Shown here in pieces: positions 56,767-64,000 of a stretch of 64,000 bases of DNA. The notes under the pieces are model-generated. The model was not told where the DNA came from, did no database searches, and saw nothing but the letters and a program-made list of their open reading frames with translations. A program made the translations under genes and the position numbers. Position 1 is the first letter of the stretch; each line of letters starts with the position of its first letter. The stretch lies in NCBI RefSeq assembly GCF_027570035.1, contig NZ_JAKMUU010000004.1:1-64000 (forward strand), given 5' to 3'. Source of the stretch: Corynebacterium curieae. GTDB taxonomy: Bacteria > Actinomycetota > Actinomycetes > Mycobacteriales > Mycobacteriaceae.

Positions 56767-57985
56767 CCATGGCGGCCTCGACCTCTTCCTGTGGCGGCAG
56801 GGTGGGGGCGAGGCGGATATTGCGGTCGTTATCGTCCTTTCCGTAAGGGTAAGCCGAGCCGGCTTGGGTGAGCAGGATGCCGGCATCGCGCGCCAGCTCC
56901 CACACGCGGTTGGCGGTGCCATCGACGACGTTGAGGGAGATGAAGTAGCCGCCCTTCGGGTTGGTCCACTGCGCCACCTCGTACTCGCCGAGGCGCTTTT
57001 CTAGGATGCGCAGCACGGCATCGAACTTGGGCTTAATCAGCGCTGCGTGGCGGCGCATCACCGCGCGCACGCCCTCGGCAGAGCCGAAGAACTCGTGGTG
57101 CGCCAGCTGGTTAATCTTATTGGGGCCGATGCCGCGGATGCCGGCGTGCTCTAGGTACCACTCGAGGTTGTCCTTGGAAGAGCCGAAAAAGCCTACGCCC
57201 GAACCGGCGAAGGTGATCTTCGAGGTAGAAGACATAGCCCAGAAGCGATTCGGGTTGCCTTCCTCCGCAGCGATGTCCAGAATCGGCAGGATTTCCGGGA
57301 ATTCCTCGGTTAAGGTGTGCACGGCGTAGGCGTTATCCCACACGATACGGAAATCCGGCGCGCCAGCCTCCATGCGGGCGAGGCGGCGGGCCTTGTCCTC
57401 AGAAATAACGGCGCCGGTGGGGTTGGCAAACACCGGCACTACCCACATGCCCTTGACCGCCGGATCCTTCGCCAGCTTTTCGACGGCCTCTACATCCGGC
57501 CCGTCTTCCTCCATTGGCACCGGTACCAACTCGAAGCCGAATTGCTCCGTGATAGCGAAGTGGCGGTCATAGCCCGGTACGGGGCAGATCCACTTGAGCT
57601 TTTCTTCCTTGCCCCATGGGCGCTCGGAATCGTTGGTGCCGAAGATATAGGCCCAAGAGATGAGGTCGAACATGATGTTCAGCGAGGAGGAATCCCCGGC
57701 TACGAGCAGCTCGGGGTCCATGTTGGTCAGCTCGCCCCAAATATCGCGCAGGTCCTTGATGCCCTTTTGGTTGCCGTAATTGCGCAGGTCGTTTCCGGCC
57801 GCGTCGGTATAGCGCCCCAGCCCTGGCAGGGCGAGCAAGTCATTGGAGAGGTCCAGCTGCGCCTTCGCTGGCTTGCCGCGGGTCAGGTCCAAATTTAGGC
57901 CCTGTGCTTTGAGGTTCGCATAATCCTTGCGGACCTGGGCGGCGAGCTCGTTTAGTTCGGACGATTCCAAAGTAAGAAGCGACAT
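56714..57985 (-). CDS. aspT: Aspartate aminotransferase AspT (class Ib-like)
   Basis: A 423-residue PLP enzyme that makes aspartate from oxaloacetate and glutamate. The PLP Lys is in MSSTSKITFAGSG. Other family features are VFANPTGAVISED and NLDLTRGKPA at the N-terminus. It corresponds to Rv3722c and C. glutamicum AspT, which belong to a separate aminotransferase group from E. coli AspC. It feeds the lysC-asd pathway coded 16-19 kb away. The ATG has GATGGAAGG upstream. Confidence 0.93.
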   Translation of the reverse strand: MSLLTLESSELNELAAQVRKDYANLKAQGLNLDLTRGKPAKAQLDLSNDLLALPGLGRYTDAAGNDLRNYGNQKGIKDLRDIWGELTNMDPELLVAGDSSSLNIMFDLISWAYIFGTNDSERPWGKEEKLKWICPVPGYDRHFAITEQFGFELVPVPMEEDGPDVEAVEKLAKDPAVKGMWVVPVFANPTGAVISEDKARRLARMEAGAPDFRIVWDNAYAVHTLTEEFPEILPILDIAAEEGNPNRFWAMSSTSKITFAGSGVGFFGSSKDNLEWYLEHAGIRGIGPNKINQLAHHEFFGSAEGVRAVMRRHAALIKPKFDAVLRILEKRLGEYEVAQWTNPKGGYFISLNVVDGTANRVWELARDAGILLTQAGSAYPYGKDDNDRNIRLAPTLPPQEEVEAAMDGVATCVLLAAVEKLGA

Positions 57986-58052
57986 GCGTATGTCTACCTT
58001 CCATCTATAGGGCGACTTTTAGCCCCCAATAGTAACGCACGCCATACAAAAA

Positions 58053-58140
58053 GGGGACCCCGCGCACCCGCCAGAGCCTCCTGACCCTTGCTGCATTCCT
58101 GCCCTGGGGGAGTTCAGAGGATGGACGCCACGCGGAATCC
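58053..58140 (-). ncRNA. ffs: Signal recognition particle RNA (small bacterial type)
   Basis: The minus strand has the conserved SRP hairpin with CAGGGCAGGAATGCAGCAAG, the binding site of Ffh. The ends GGATTCCGCG and CGCGGGGTCC pair to close a long stem. A T run follows the 3' end. It lies between aspT and tRNA-Ser in a 350-bp gap without other genes. The ends are accurate to a few bases. Confidence 0.9.
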
Positions 58141-58335
58141 TGTCTCATACTTTAACGCCCGCGCGCCGGTTTAGCCAAATGGGCCACCGGCACCTCCACG
58201 CCTTCGGCCGCGCTTCCTCGGCGCCAACAGCACCCTGACCCCATTGTGGGTTAAGCAATCCTCGAAAACCGCCGAAAACCTTGGTTGACCTGGCGATTGG
58301 TAAAATAATTGCCACGGCTGCTAATGTTTCTTCTC

Positions 58336-58424
58336 GGAGGATTCGACTAGCGGCCTATGTCACACGCCTGGAACGCGTGCGGGGTTCACGCCCCTCGTGG
58401 GTTCAAATCCCACATCCTCCGCCA
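58336..58424 (+). tRNA. tRNA-Ser (GGA)
   Basis: An 89-nt long-variable-arm tRNA with encoded CCA. Acceptor GGAGGAT/ATCCTCC, anticodon loop CTGGAAC gives GGA, a variable arm GCGGGGTTCACGCCCCTC, and T-arm GTGGGTTCAAATCCCAC. Confidence 0.95.
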
Positions 58425-58429
58425 GAGGA

Positions 58430-58472
58430 AATCCCGGCTCCTGCTTCATAGCAACGGAGCCGGGATTCTTTT
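58430..58472 (+). terminator. Terminator after tRNA-Ser
   Basis: AATCCCGGCTCC (58430-58441) and GGAGCCGGGATT (58456-58467) form a perfect 12-bp stem, followed by CTTTTATTTTT. Confidence 0.92.
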
Positions 58473-58504
58473 ATTTTTCCTGGCCCGAACGCAGAGCTCG
58501 GCCG

Positions 58505-58534
58505 GCGCTAGCCGACGCCGCGCTAGCCGACGCC
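58505..58534 (+). repeat. Two perfect 15-bp tandem repeats (GCGCTAGCCGACGCC)
   Basis: Two adjacent identical 15-mers in the gap between tRNA-Ser and a convergent hypothetical gene. The unit differs by one base (A for T) from GCTTGCCGACGCC, the over-represented motif found across the window. Confidence 0.85.
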
Positions 58535-58544
58535 CCACGTGCCG

Positions 58545-58880
58545 CTAATCAATAGCCGGCGGCTCGTAGCCATCCGCCTTCAGCCAAGCAACGTGCGGCG
58601 GAGTATTCATTGCCCACTCGGTGCGCGCCCAGAGGAAAGCTTGGGTAACTTCGGCCTCGGAATAGCCGCCATCGCGCAAGTATTGCCGGAATCCGTTCGG
58701 GCCTGGGTCTTTGATCCAGAGCCAGACATAGTCGTCGAGGGAGTCGTCGGCAAGCAGGCCCTCCAGCCCGTCCGGAACGTACTCGCGCTCTGTGCGCACG
58801 CGGTCCGCCAGGTCCTGATCGAGGAAGTCGTAGAGGTAATCCAGCGCATCCTCGAGCTGGGCATAGTCAAAGGGATCCAT
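58545..58880 (-). CDS. Small acidic hypothetical protein
   Basis: A 111-residue acidic, aromatic-rich protein (begins MDPFDYAQLEDALDYLYDFL; also DDYVWLWIKDPGPNGFRQYL). No family is recognised. The ATG at 58880 is exactly 7 nt after TAGGCT (58893-58888), a box lying inside the end of the antiporter gene, so it has its own likely leaderless promoter. It overlaps the preceding gene's 3' end only by promoter sequence. Confidence 0.7.
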   Translation of the reverse strand: MDPFDYAQLEDALDYLYDFLDQDLADRVRTEREYVPDGLEGLLADDSLDDYVWLWIKDPGPNGFRQYLRDGGYSEAEVTQAFLWARTEWAMNTPPHVAWLKADGYEPPAID

Positions 58881-58890
58881 GCTGCCCAGC

Positions 58891-60471
58891 CTAGTGGCGC
58901 TTAGTGCCCAAGACCATGCGGTCGATTTCCTCGAGCACCTCATCCACGATGGCCGGGTTATAGGCCCGGTAGCCGCGCATGCGCAGCAGTTCCTCCTGTG
59001 CGGCAGCCAGGGCGGTCCGGCGGGCCTCCAACGCCACGTGGCGAGCCTGCCAGGCGCGCTGTTTGCGGGAATCCTCGGAAACATCCTCGCCATCGCCCAG
59101 CCGGTCCTCGAACCACTGGATAACGTTGGCGGAAATTTCCGGGTCGATCTTTTCGGCGTCGGGTGCGATATGCCCATCGGGCCTAAAGTGCGACAGGGCA
59201 TCGATGCTGGCCGCACGCGCGCGGGCCACCACGGCGGCGCGCATCTTATCGCTGGCGATTTGGGAGGCCTCTGTCAGGTCAAGGCGCTCCATCAGCCACG
59301 GCAAGAGCAGGCCGGGCACCACCATCGTGACCAGCAGCACGGTCAGCGCGATGACTGCGAGCTCGTGGTGGAAACTGAATACACCGGCCGGGATAGACAG
59401 CACCAGCGCTAGGGTGACTAGGCCGCGCATGCCGGACCACGTCATCAGCAGCACTTCTTGCAGGCGCAGCGGCGCCACCCGCGGGCGGCCGCGCGAGACG
59501 TTGATGCGGTAATAGATGTACATCCACACCAAACGGACGACAAAGGCCACAAGGGACAAGATGACGCCCACGACCACCGAGTGCCACAGGTCCGAACCCA
59601 CCTCCCCAATGGCGGTATTGACCGTCAGGCCAATGAGTCCGAAGGCCACACCGGTAAAAAGCAGCTCAACGGTCTCCCAAAAAGACTGGCCGGAAAGGCG
59701 GTCCTCGGCCTGAATATCGGCACGCGAATTCAGTTCTACGGCCGCGATAACCACGGCGATAACGCCCGAGGCGCCGAGCTCTTCCGAGATAAGGTAGACG
59801 GCAAACGGCGTCACCCACGTCAGTGCGTTGCGCGCGGTGACGTCATGGACGTGGGTAATAAACAGCGCCACCAGCCGGCCGACGACCCAGCCTAGGCCGC
59901 CGGCGACGAGTGCGGAGTAGAAAAAGTTGAGCACGCCGCCGCCGAAGGAGAGCTCATCGCCTTGGGTTACGGCCGTCAAGGCCAGGTTGAAGGCGACGAT
60001 AGAAGCGGCGTCGTTAAACAGGCCCTCGGTCTGCAAGGTGGTGATGATGCGGCGCGGGATGCCGGCGGGCTCGGCCACGGCGTCGACGGCGACGGGGTCC
60101 GGCGGGGCGATGGCCGCGCCGATAAGGATGGCGGCGGCCAGGCTAATGCCCGGCAGGAAGGCGTAAGCCGTAGCGCCGACGGCCAGCGTGGTGGCAACAA
60201 CCAGCAGCACGGACAGGCTCAAAATGGTCACCCATTGCTCGCGGATTACGCCCCACGAGGTGCGCCGGGCGAGCGCCCACAGCAGCGGCGGCAGGAAAAT
60301 GGGCAGGATGAGCTCGGTCGGCGGCTCGAACTGGGGCAGGCCGGGTACAAAGACGGCGCAGGCGGTAATAATCGTCAGCAACGCCGGCCACGGCAGCCCA
60401 ATCTTGTCACCGATGGCGACGACGAACACGGTCAGCAGCATGAGCCCAATGAGCACCAGAAGAACTTCCAT
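58891..60471 (-). CDS. Na+/H+ antiporter, CPA1 family
   Basis: A 526-residue antiporter. About 12 membrane helices come first, with APPDPVAVDAVAE and EGLFNDAASIVAF carrying the ion-binding Asp and Asn-Asp residues of CPA1. The C-terminal 130 residues are cytosolic and helical with many Arg and Ala, probably regulatory. It exports sodium in exchange for protons. The ATG at 60471 is 8 nt after TAAAAT (60485-60480). Confidence 0.9.
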   Translation of the reverse strand: MEVLLVLIGLMLLTVFVVAIGDKIGLPWPALLTIITACAVFVPGLPQFEPPTELILPIFLPPLLWALARRTSWGVIREQWVTILSLSVLLVVATTLAVGATAYAFLPGISLAAAILIGAAIAPPDPVAVDAVAEPAGIPRRIITTLQTEGLFNDAASIVAFNLALTAVTQGDELSFGGGVLNFFYSALVAGGLGWVVGRLVALFITHVHDVTARNALTWVTPFAVYLISEELGASGVIAVVIAAVELNSRADIQAEDRLSGQSFWETVELLFTGVAFGLIGLTVNTAIGEVGSDLWHSVVVGVILSLVAFVVRLVWMYIYYRINVSRGRPRVAPLRLQEVLLMTWSGMRGLVTLALVLSIPAGVFSFHHELAVIALTVLLVTMVVPGLLLPWLMERLDLTEASQIASDKMRAAVVARARAASIDALSHFRPDGHIAPDAEKIDPEISANVIQWFEDRLGDGEDVSEDSRKQRAWQARHVALEARRTALAAAQEELLRMRGYRAYNPAIVDEVLEEIDRMVLGTKRH

Positions 60472-60482
60472 GGGTTCAGATT

Positions 60483-61376
60483 TTACCCGCGCCAGGTATA
60501 GGGGTCAGGGCTTAAGCGGTCGGGCTCGAATTGCGCGAGCAGCTCGGCGGCACTGGCGGCCTTGTACCCCAGCGAGGCCGCCAGCTGCTTGACAACGTCC
60601 CCCTCCTCCCCCATCTCCCGCAGCGTCACCGCGCCATCGCGCTTGGCCAGGCGCTCACCGGATTCATTGAGCACGAGCGGGACGTGGATATACTCCGGCG
60701 GTTCGATACCGAGCAGCGAGGCGAGGTAGGCCTGCCGCGGCGCGGAGGAGAGCAGGTCATCGCCGCGGACCACCTGGTCGATGCCTTGGTAGGCATCGTC
60801 GACGACGACGGCCAGATTATAGGCCCAGCCAGTATCCTGGCCGCCGCGGCGCAGGATGAAGTCATCCACGTTGCCCGTATAGGTGCCGTGGAGGGCGTCG
60901 TGGATGGTGAAAATAGGGGCGTCGGCAAGCAGGCGAAGGGCGGGTTTGCGGTTGTGGGCCGCAAGCTCGGCGCGCTTGGCCGCGCGCTGGTCTTCGGTGA
61001 GGTTGCGGCAGGTGCCCGGGTATTGGCCGGGGATGGCGTGTGGGGCGCGGGAGGCCTCGCGGATATCCTTGCGGGAGCAATAGCACTCGTAGGTGGGCAG
61101 TTGGGCCAGGGCCTGTTCATAGGCGGCGTCGCGATCGTGCTGGTAGATAACCTCGCCGTCCCAGTCCAGGCCGAGCGCACGCAGGTCCGCGAGCTGGCGC
61201 TCGGCCGCTTTTTGGGAGGAGCGCTGCTTATCGATGTCCTCCACGCGCACCACAAAGCGCCTCCCCGTCGATCGGGCACAAAGCCACGCCAGAAGCGCCG
61301 TGCGGAGGTTGCCAAAGTGCAGATCGCCCGAGGGGCTCGGCGCGTAACGGCCGGCACCGATGGTCGCGGAATTCAT
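60483..61376 (-). CDS. gluQRS: Glutamyl-queuosine tRNA(Asp) synthetase
   Basis: Attaches Glu to the queuosine base of tRNA(Asp). The 297-residue protein is a GluRS catalytic core without an anticodon domain. It has the HIGH-like HFGN in [12 protein letters not shown], zinc ligands C98, C100, Y119 and C123, and a KMSKS-like RLAKRDGA. The ATG at 61376 is 6 nt after TAGACT (61388-61383), so it may be leaderless. It is divergent from the precursor transporter. Confidence 0.9.
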   Translation of the reverse strand: MNSATIGAGRYAPSPSGDLHFGNLRTALLAWLCARSTGRRFVVRVEDIDKQRSSQKAAERQLADLRALGLDWDGEVIYQHDRDAAYEQALAQLPTYECYCSRKDIREASRAPHAIPGQYPGTCRNLTEDQRAAKRAELAAHNRKPALRLLADAPIFTIHDALHGTYTGNVDDFILRRGGQDTGWAYNLAVVVDDAYQGIDQVVRGDDLLSSAPRQAYLASLLGIEPPEYIHVPLVLNESGERLAKRDGAVTLREMGEEGDVVKQLAASLGYKAASAAELLAQFEPDRLSPDPYTWRG

Positions 61377-61409
61377 GCCCATAGTCTACGGGCTGGCACA
61401 ATGGCGGGC

Positions 61410-62084
61410 ATGGAAAAATCGAACGGCGCTGAGGTGCGCTTCATTCCCGTCCGCTCCACGCTCTATCCCTGGCTGGTCACCGTGTTCGTGGTGACCTTCC
61501 TGATTTCTAATATCAACGCCACCAAGGGCGTCCAGCTCGGCCCGCTGGTTACCGACGGCGCCTTCTTCCTCTTCCCGCTGGCCTATATCGTCGGCGATGT
61601 GCTCTCCGAGTGCTATGGCTTCAAATCCACGCGGCGCGCGGTCTATATCGGCTTCGCGATGGCCATCCTGGCGGCCGTGTGCTTCTATATCGCTATCTGG
61701 CTGCCGGCGGCCGATTTCTACGAAGGCCAGGAGGCCTTCGCCGCCACGCTTGGTCTGATGCCGCAGATCCTGGCCGCTTCGCTGGCCGGCTACCTGGTGG
61801 GCCAGCTGCTGAACGCTTGGACGCTGACCGCGATGAAGAAACGCTCGGGCGAAAAGGGCCTCTTCACACGCCTTATCGCCTCCACCGTCGTGGGCGAGTT
61901 CGGCGATACGCTGCTGTTTTGCGCCATCGCCGCGCCGGTTATCGGCGTGGATACCGTGGGCGGGTTCATCAACTACGTCCTGGTGGGCTTCGTGTGGAAG
62001 ACCCTGATGGAGGCCGTCATGTTGCCGGTGACGGCCGCCGTCATTAAGTGGGTGAAGAAGCGCGAGGACTACTTGCCGGCGTAG
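61410..62084 (+). CDS. Queuosine precursor transporter (YhhQ/VUT family)
   Basis: A 224-residue membrane protein with about six helices. It has the YhhQ/ECF-like signature YPWLVTVFVVTFLISNINATK and AGYLVGQLLNAWTL, with STVVGEFGDTLLFCAIA. YhhQ proteins import queuine precursors (preQ0/preQ1). The ATG at 61410 is 7 nt after a weak CACAAT box. Its neighbours gluQRS and tgt support this role. It overlaps the convergent tgt by 16 bp. Confidence 0.88.
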   Translation: MEKSNGAEVRFIPVRSTLYPWLVTVFVVTFLISNINATKGVQLGPLVTDGAFFLFPLAYIVGDVLSECYGFKSTRRAVYIGFAMAILAAVCFYIAIWLPAADFYEGQEAFAATLGLMPQILAASLAGYLVGQLLNAWTLTAMKKRSGEKGLFTRLIASTVVGEFGDTLLFCAIAAPVIGVDTVGGFINYVLVGFVWKTLMEAVMLPVTAAVIKWVKKREDYLPA

Positions 62085-63313
62085 TACCGGCCGAGGAATT
62101 CATCGCGGTAGGCCTCATAGTAGCCGCCGTCGATGGCAGCGCGGATATTATCCACCAAGCGGATCATGAACTCCACATTGTGGATGGTGCACAGCGTGCC
62201 GGCGAGGAATTCCTTCGCCTTGAGCAGGTGGTGCAGGTAGGCGCGGGAGTAATTTTCGGATACGTAGCCGCCGAATTCCTCGTCGACGCCGGCGAAATCG
62301 CGCTTAAAGCGCGCATTGGTGAGGTTCATGCGGCCGTCGAGGGTATAGACGCCGCCGCGGCGCGCCAGGCGGGTGGGCGCCACGCAGTCGAAGGTATCGG
62401 CGCCAGCCTCGACGGCGGTGAAGATATCGTCCGGCTCGGAGATGCCGAGCAGGTGGCGCGGCTTATCCTCGGGTAGCTCATCGCAGACCCAGCCGACAAT
62501 GGTGCCTAGGTTTTCCTTCTCCAGCGCACCGCCGATGCCGAAGCCGCCGAAGCCGCGCTTGTCTTCCTCGCGGGCGGCGCGGTCAAGGTCGAGCAGGCCG
62601 CGGGTGGCTTGGCGGCGCAGGTCCTCATATTGCGCGCCTTGGACAACGCCCCACAATGACTGCTTCGGGCGGTGGGCGCGCTCGCGGGTGAGCCGGTCGT
62701 GCTCATCCAGGCAGCGCTTGGCCCAGCGGTGGGTGCGGGCGACGGATTCTTCCTGGTAGGTGCGCGTATCAACCAGCGTGGTCAGCTCGTCAAAGGCGAA
62801 CATGATATCCGCGCCCAGCCCGTGCTGGATCTGCATGGACTTCTCGGGCGTGAAGCGGTGCTTGGAGCCGTCGATGACGGATTTGAAGTCCACGCCATCC
62901 TCGTCCACCTGCGCCATGCGTTCTTTCTTGGCAGCGCGGATGTCCTTATCGCTGAGATCCGCGATATCCATCGCGAGGACTTTCTTGAAGCCCACGCCCA
63001 GCGACATCACTTGGAATCCGCCGGAGTCGGTGTAGGTCGGGCCGTGCCAGTTTTCAAACTTGGCCACGCCGCCGGCCTCATCCACGATGTCGTGGCCCGG
63101 CTGCAGGTAGAGGTGGTACGCATTCGACAAGATGGCCTGTGCCCCGGTGGAGCGAATCTGCTCCGGGGTCAGTGTCTTTACCGTCGCTTTGGTGGCTACC
63201 GGGATGAAAGCCGGAGTGTGAATATCACCGTGTGGGGTGTGGATGACACCGCTGCGGCCGTGCTTGCCGGGGCCTTCGGGCAGGCGCTTGCCGACGTCGA
63301 AGCTCAAGTCCAT
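62069..63313 (-). CDS. tgt: Queuine tRNA-ribosyltransferase without zinc cysteines
   Basis: Exchanges G34 for a deazaguanine base in queuosine tRNAs. The 414-residue protein keeps D96 (TDSGGFQV) and D309 (FDCVAPTR), the two catalytic Asp. The zinc site C-x-C-x2-C-x25-H, which normally precedes NYSRAY, is F347, G349, S352 with H378 kept, at exactly the canonical spacing. So the metal site is probably lost. The ATG at 63313 lies 2 bp after the MMPL stop. Confidence 0.9.
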   Translation of the reverse strand: MDLSFDVGKRLPEGPGKHGRSGVIHTPHGDIHTPAFIPVATKATVKTLTPEQIRSTGAQAILSNAYHLYLQPGHDIVDEAGGVAKFENWHGPTYTDSGGFQVMSLGVGFKKVLAMDIADLSDKDIRAAKKERMAQVDEDGVDFKSVIDGSKHRFTPEKSMQIQHGLGADIMFAFDELTTLVDTRTYQEESVARTHRWAKRCLDEHDRLTRERAHRPKQSLWGVVQGAQYEDLRRQATRGLLDLDRAAREEDKRGFGGFGIGGALEKENLGTIVGWVCDELPEDKPRHLLGISEPDDIFTAVEAGADTFDCVAPTRLARRGGVYTLDGRMNLTNARFKRDFAGVDEEFGGYVSENYSRAYLHHLLKAKEFLAGTLCTIHNVEFMIRLVDNIRAAIDGGYYEAYRDEFLGRYYAGK

Positions 63314-63315
63314 TT

Positions 63316-64000
63316 CTATTCTTCTTCCTCATCTGCGGGGATAGGGGCTGGGGTGGCGTGTTTAGCTTCCCATTCTTCTTCGAGGGCGGTGCCTTCAATG
63401 TCTAGAGTGGGCAAGATCTTGGCCAGCCACTTAGGCATCCACCATGTCGCGTGGCCCATGAGGAACATGGTCGCGGGGACGAGGGTCATGCGGATAAAGA
63501 AGGCGTCGAAAAGCACGCCGGCGGCCAAGGCAAAGCCAAAGATCTGGATGAAGGGCAGCGGCTGGTTAATAAACGCCACAAAGACCGAAATCATAATGAT
63601 GGCCGCGGCCGTAACGACGCGGGCGCCTTGGGTAAAGCCGGTGATGGTGGCTTCGTCGACGGCGCTATACCGCCCACCGGTGCCCTCCGGATGCCGCGAG
63701 ATATGCTCGCGCATGCGGGTGACCAAAAAGACCTGGTAGTCCATCGCGAGGCCGAAGGTCACGCCGATGAGGAAGATCGGCATGAAGGAAATCAGCGGGC
63801 CTGGCGCGGGGACCAAGTTCCACAGGCCTTCCTGCCACACCAGCACGGTCAGGCCGAAGGCGCCGCCGACGGACAGCAGGAAGCCCAAGCCGGCAACCAG
63901 CGGGACCAGGATGGAGCGGAAGACCAAAAGCAGCAGCACGATGGCTAGGCCTACGACGATGGCCAAGTACGGTGCCATGGCTTCCTCGAGGCGCTCGGTG
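63316..64000 (-). CDS. MMPL/RND family transporter, C-terminal part (partial at window end)
   Basis: The frame runs to the window edge, so only the last 228 residues (TERLEEAMAPYLAI onward) are present. They hold five or so C-terminal membrane helices with GVTFGLAMDYQVFLVTRMRE, the MMPL proton-relay Asp-Tyr motif, and an acidic tail (ALEEEWEAKHATP). In corynebacteria MMPL proteins export mycolate precursors or lipids. The substrate cannot be told from this part. tgt follows at 2 bp, so they are co-transcribed. Confidence 0.85.
   Translation of the reverse strand, partial: TERLEEAMAPYLAIVVGLAIVLLLLVFRSILVPLVAGLGFLLSVGGAFGLTVLVWQEGLWNLVPAPGPLISFMPIFLIGVTFGLAMDYQVFLVTRMREHISRHPEGTGGRYSAVDEATITGFTQGARVVTAAAIIMISVFVAFINQPLPFIQIFGFALAAGVLFDAFFIRMTLVPATMFLMGHATWWMPKWLAKILPTLDIEGTALEEEWEAKHATPAPIPADEEEE

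Overview
The window is a stretch of chromosome from a GC-rich actinobacterium, almost certainly a Corynebacterium. Supporting signs are a WhiB-type regulator (WhcA) beside a class A penicillin-binding protein, the acid-resistance protease MarP with its usual Cys/His/Asp/Ser pattern, the cAMP regulator GlxR with a membrane adenylate cyclase, an aspartokinase gene with an internal second start, MurT/GatD, and a gene order that follows the Mycobacterium tuberculosis block around Rv3644c-Rv3722c. No phage, IS element or CRISPR array is visible. Species cannot be told from the sequence alone.

Layout. 1-9 kb: tRNA-Thr, holB, membrane adenylate cyclase cyaB, a DUF418 protein, topA, a DedA protein and a cold-shock protein. 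9-18 kb: a DUF1998-type helicase converges on a compact Tad/Flp pilus operon (ssd/tadZ-like, tadA, tadB, tadC, DUF4244 pilin, tadE, second TadE-like), followed by a HAD phosphatase and a conserved hypothetical gene. 18-25.6 kb: holin-like membrane protein, epoxide-hydrolase-type hydrolase, marP, a CoA-type Nudix hydrolase, TlpA-like thioredoxin, nth, a tiny membrane protein, glxR, MBL-fold hydrolase, RidA, DUF4177. 25.6-38 kb: whcA, pbp1A, YqeY, metallophosphoesterase, tRNA-Pro, CitMHS transporter, YhgE/Pip-like protein, lipoprotein, katA, sigC, YkvI-like protein. 38-45 kb: asd-lysC, a DMT transporter, a mannosyltransferase-like protein, and leuA with a Leu-codon leader peptide. 45-53 kb: two related corynebacterial surface-type proteins, a degenerate DnaQ-like protein, murT-gatD, an HNH protein. 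53-58.5 kb: recR, ybaB, dnaX, a SUFU-domain protein, aspT, SRP RNA and tRNA-Ser. 58.5-64 kb: a small acidic protein, a CPA1 antiporter, and a queuosine-salvage group (gluQRS, precursor transporter, tgt) ending in a partial MMPL transporter.

The genes fall into several working groups: cAMP signalling (cyaB, glxR); aspartate-family and leucine synthesis (aspT, lysC, asd, leuA); replication and repair (holB, dnaX, ybaB, recR, topA, nth); cell wall and envelope (pbp1A, murT-gatD, marP, MMPL, mannosyltransferase); redox defence (katA, whcA, sigC); and tRNA queuosine modification.

The strongest unexpected signals are: (1) the 11-mer GCTTGCCGACG occurring 14 times on both strands and in several reading frames; (2) a Tgt enzyme whose three zinc cysteines are all replaced while the histidine is kept; (3) a DnaQ-like protein without its catalytic acids; (4) a leucine attenuator upstream of leuA; (5) many start codons lying exactly 7 nt after a TANNNT box, which implies widespread leaderless mRNAs; (6) a perfect inverted pair of DnaA boxes between gatD and the HNH gene.
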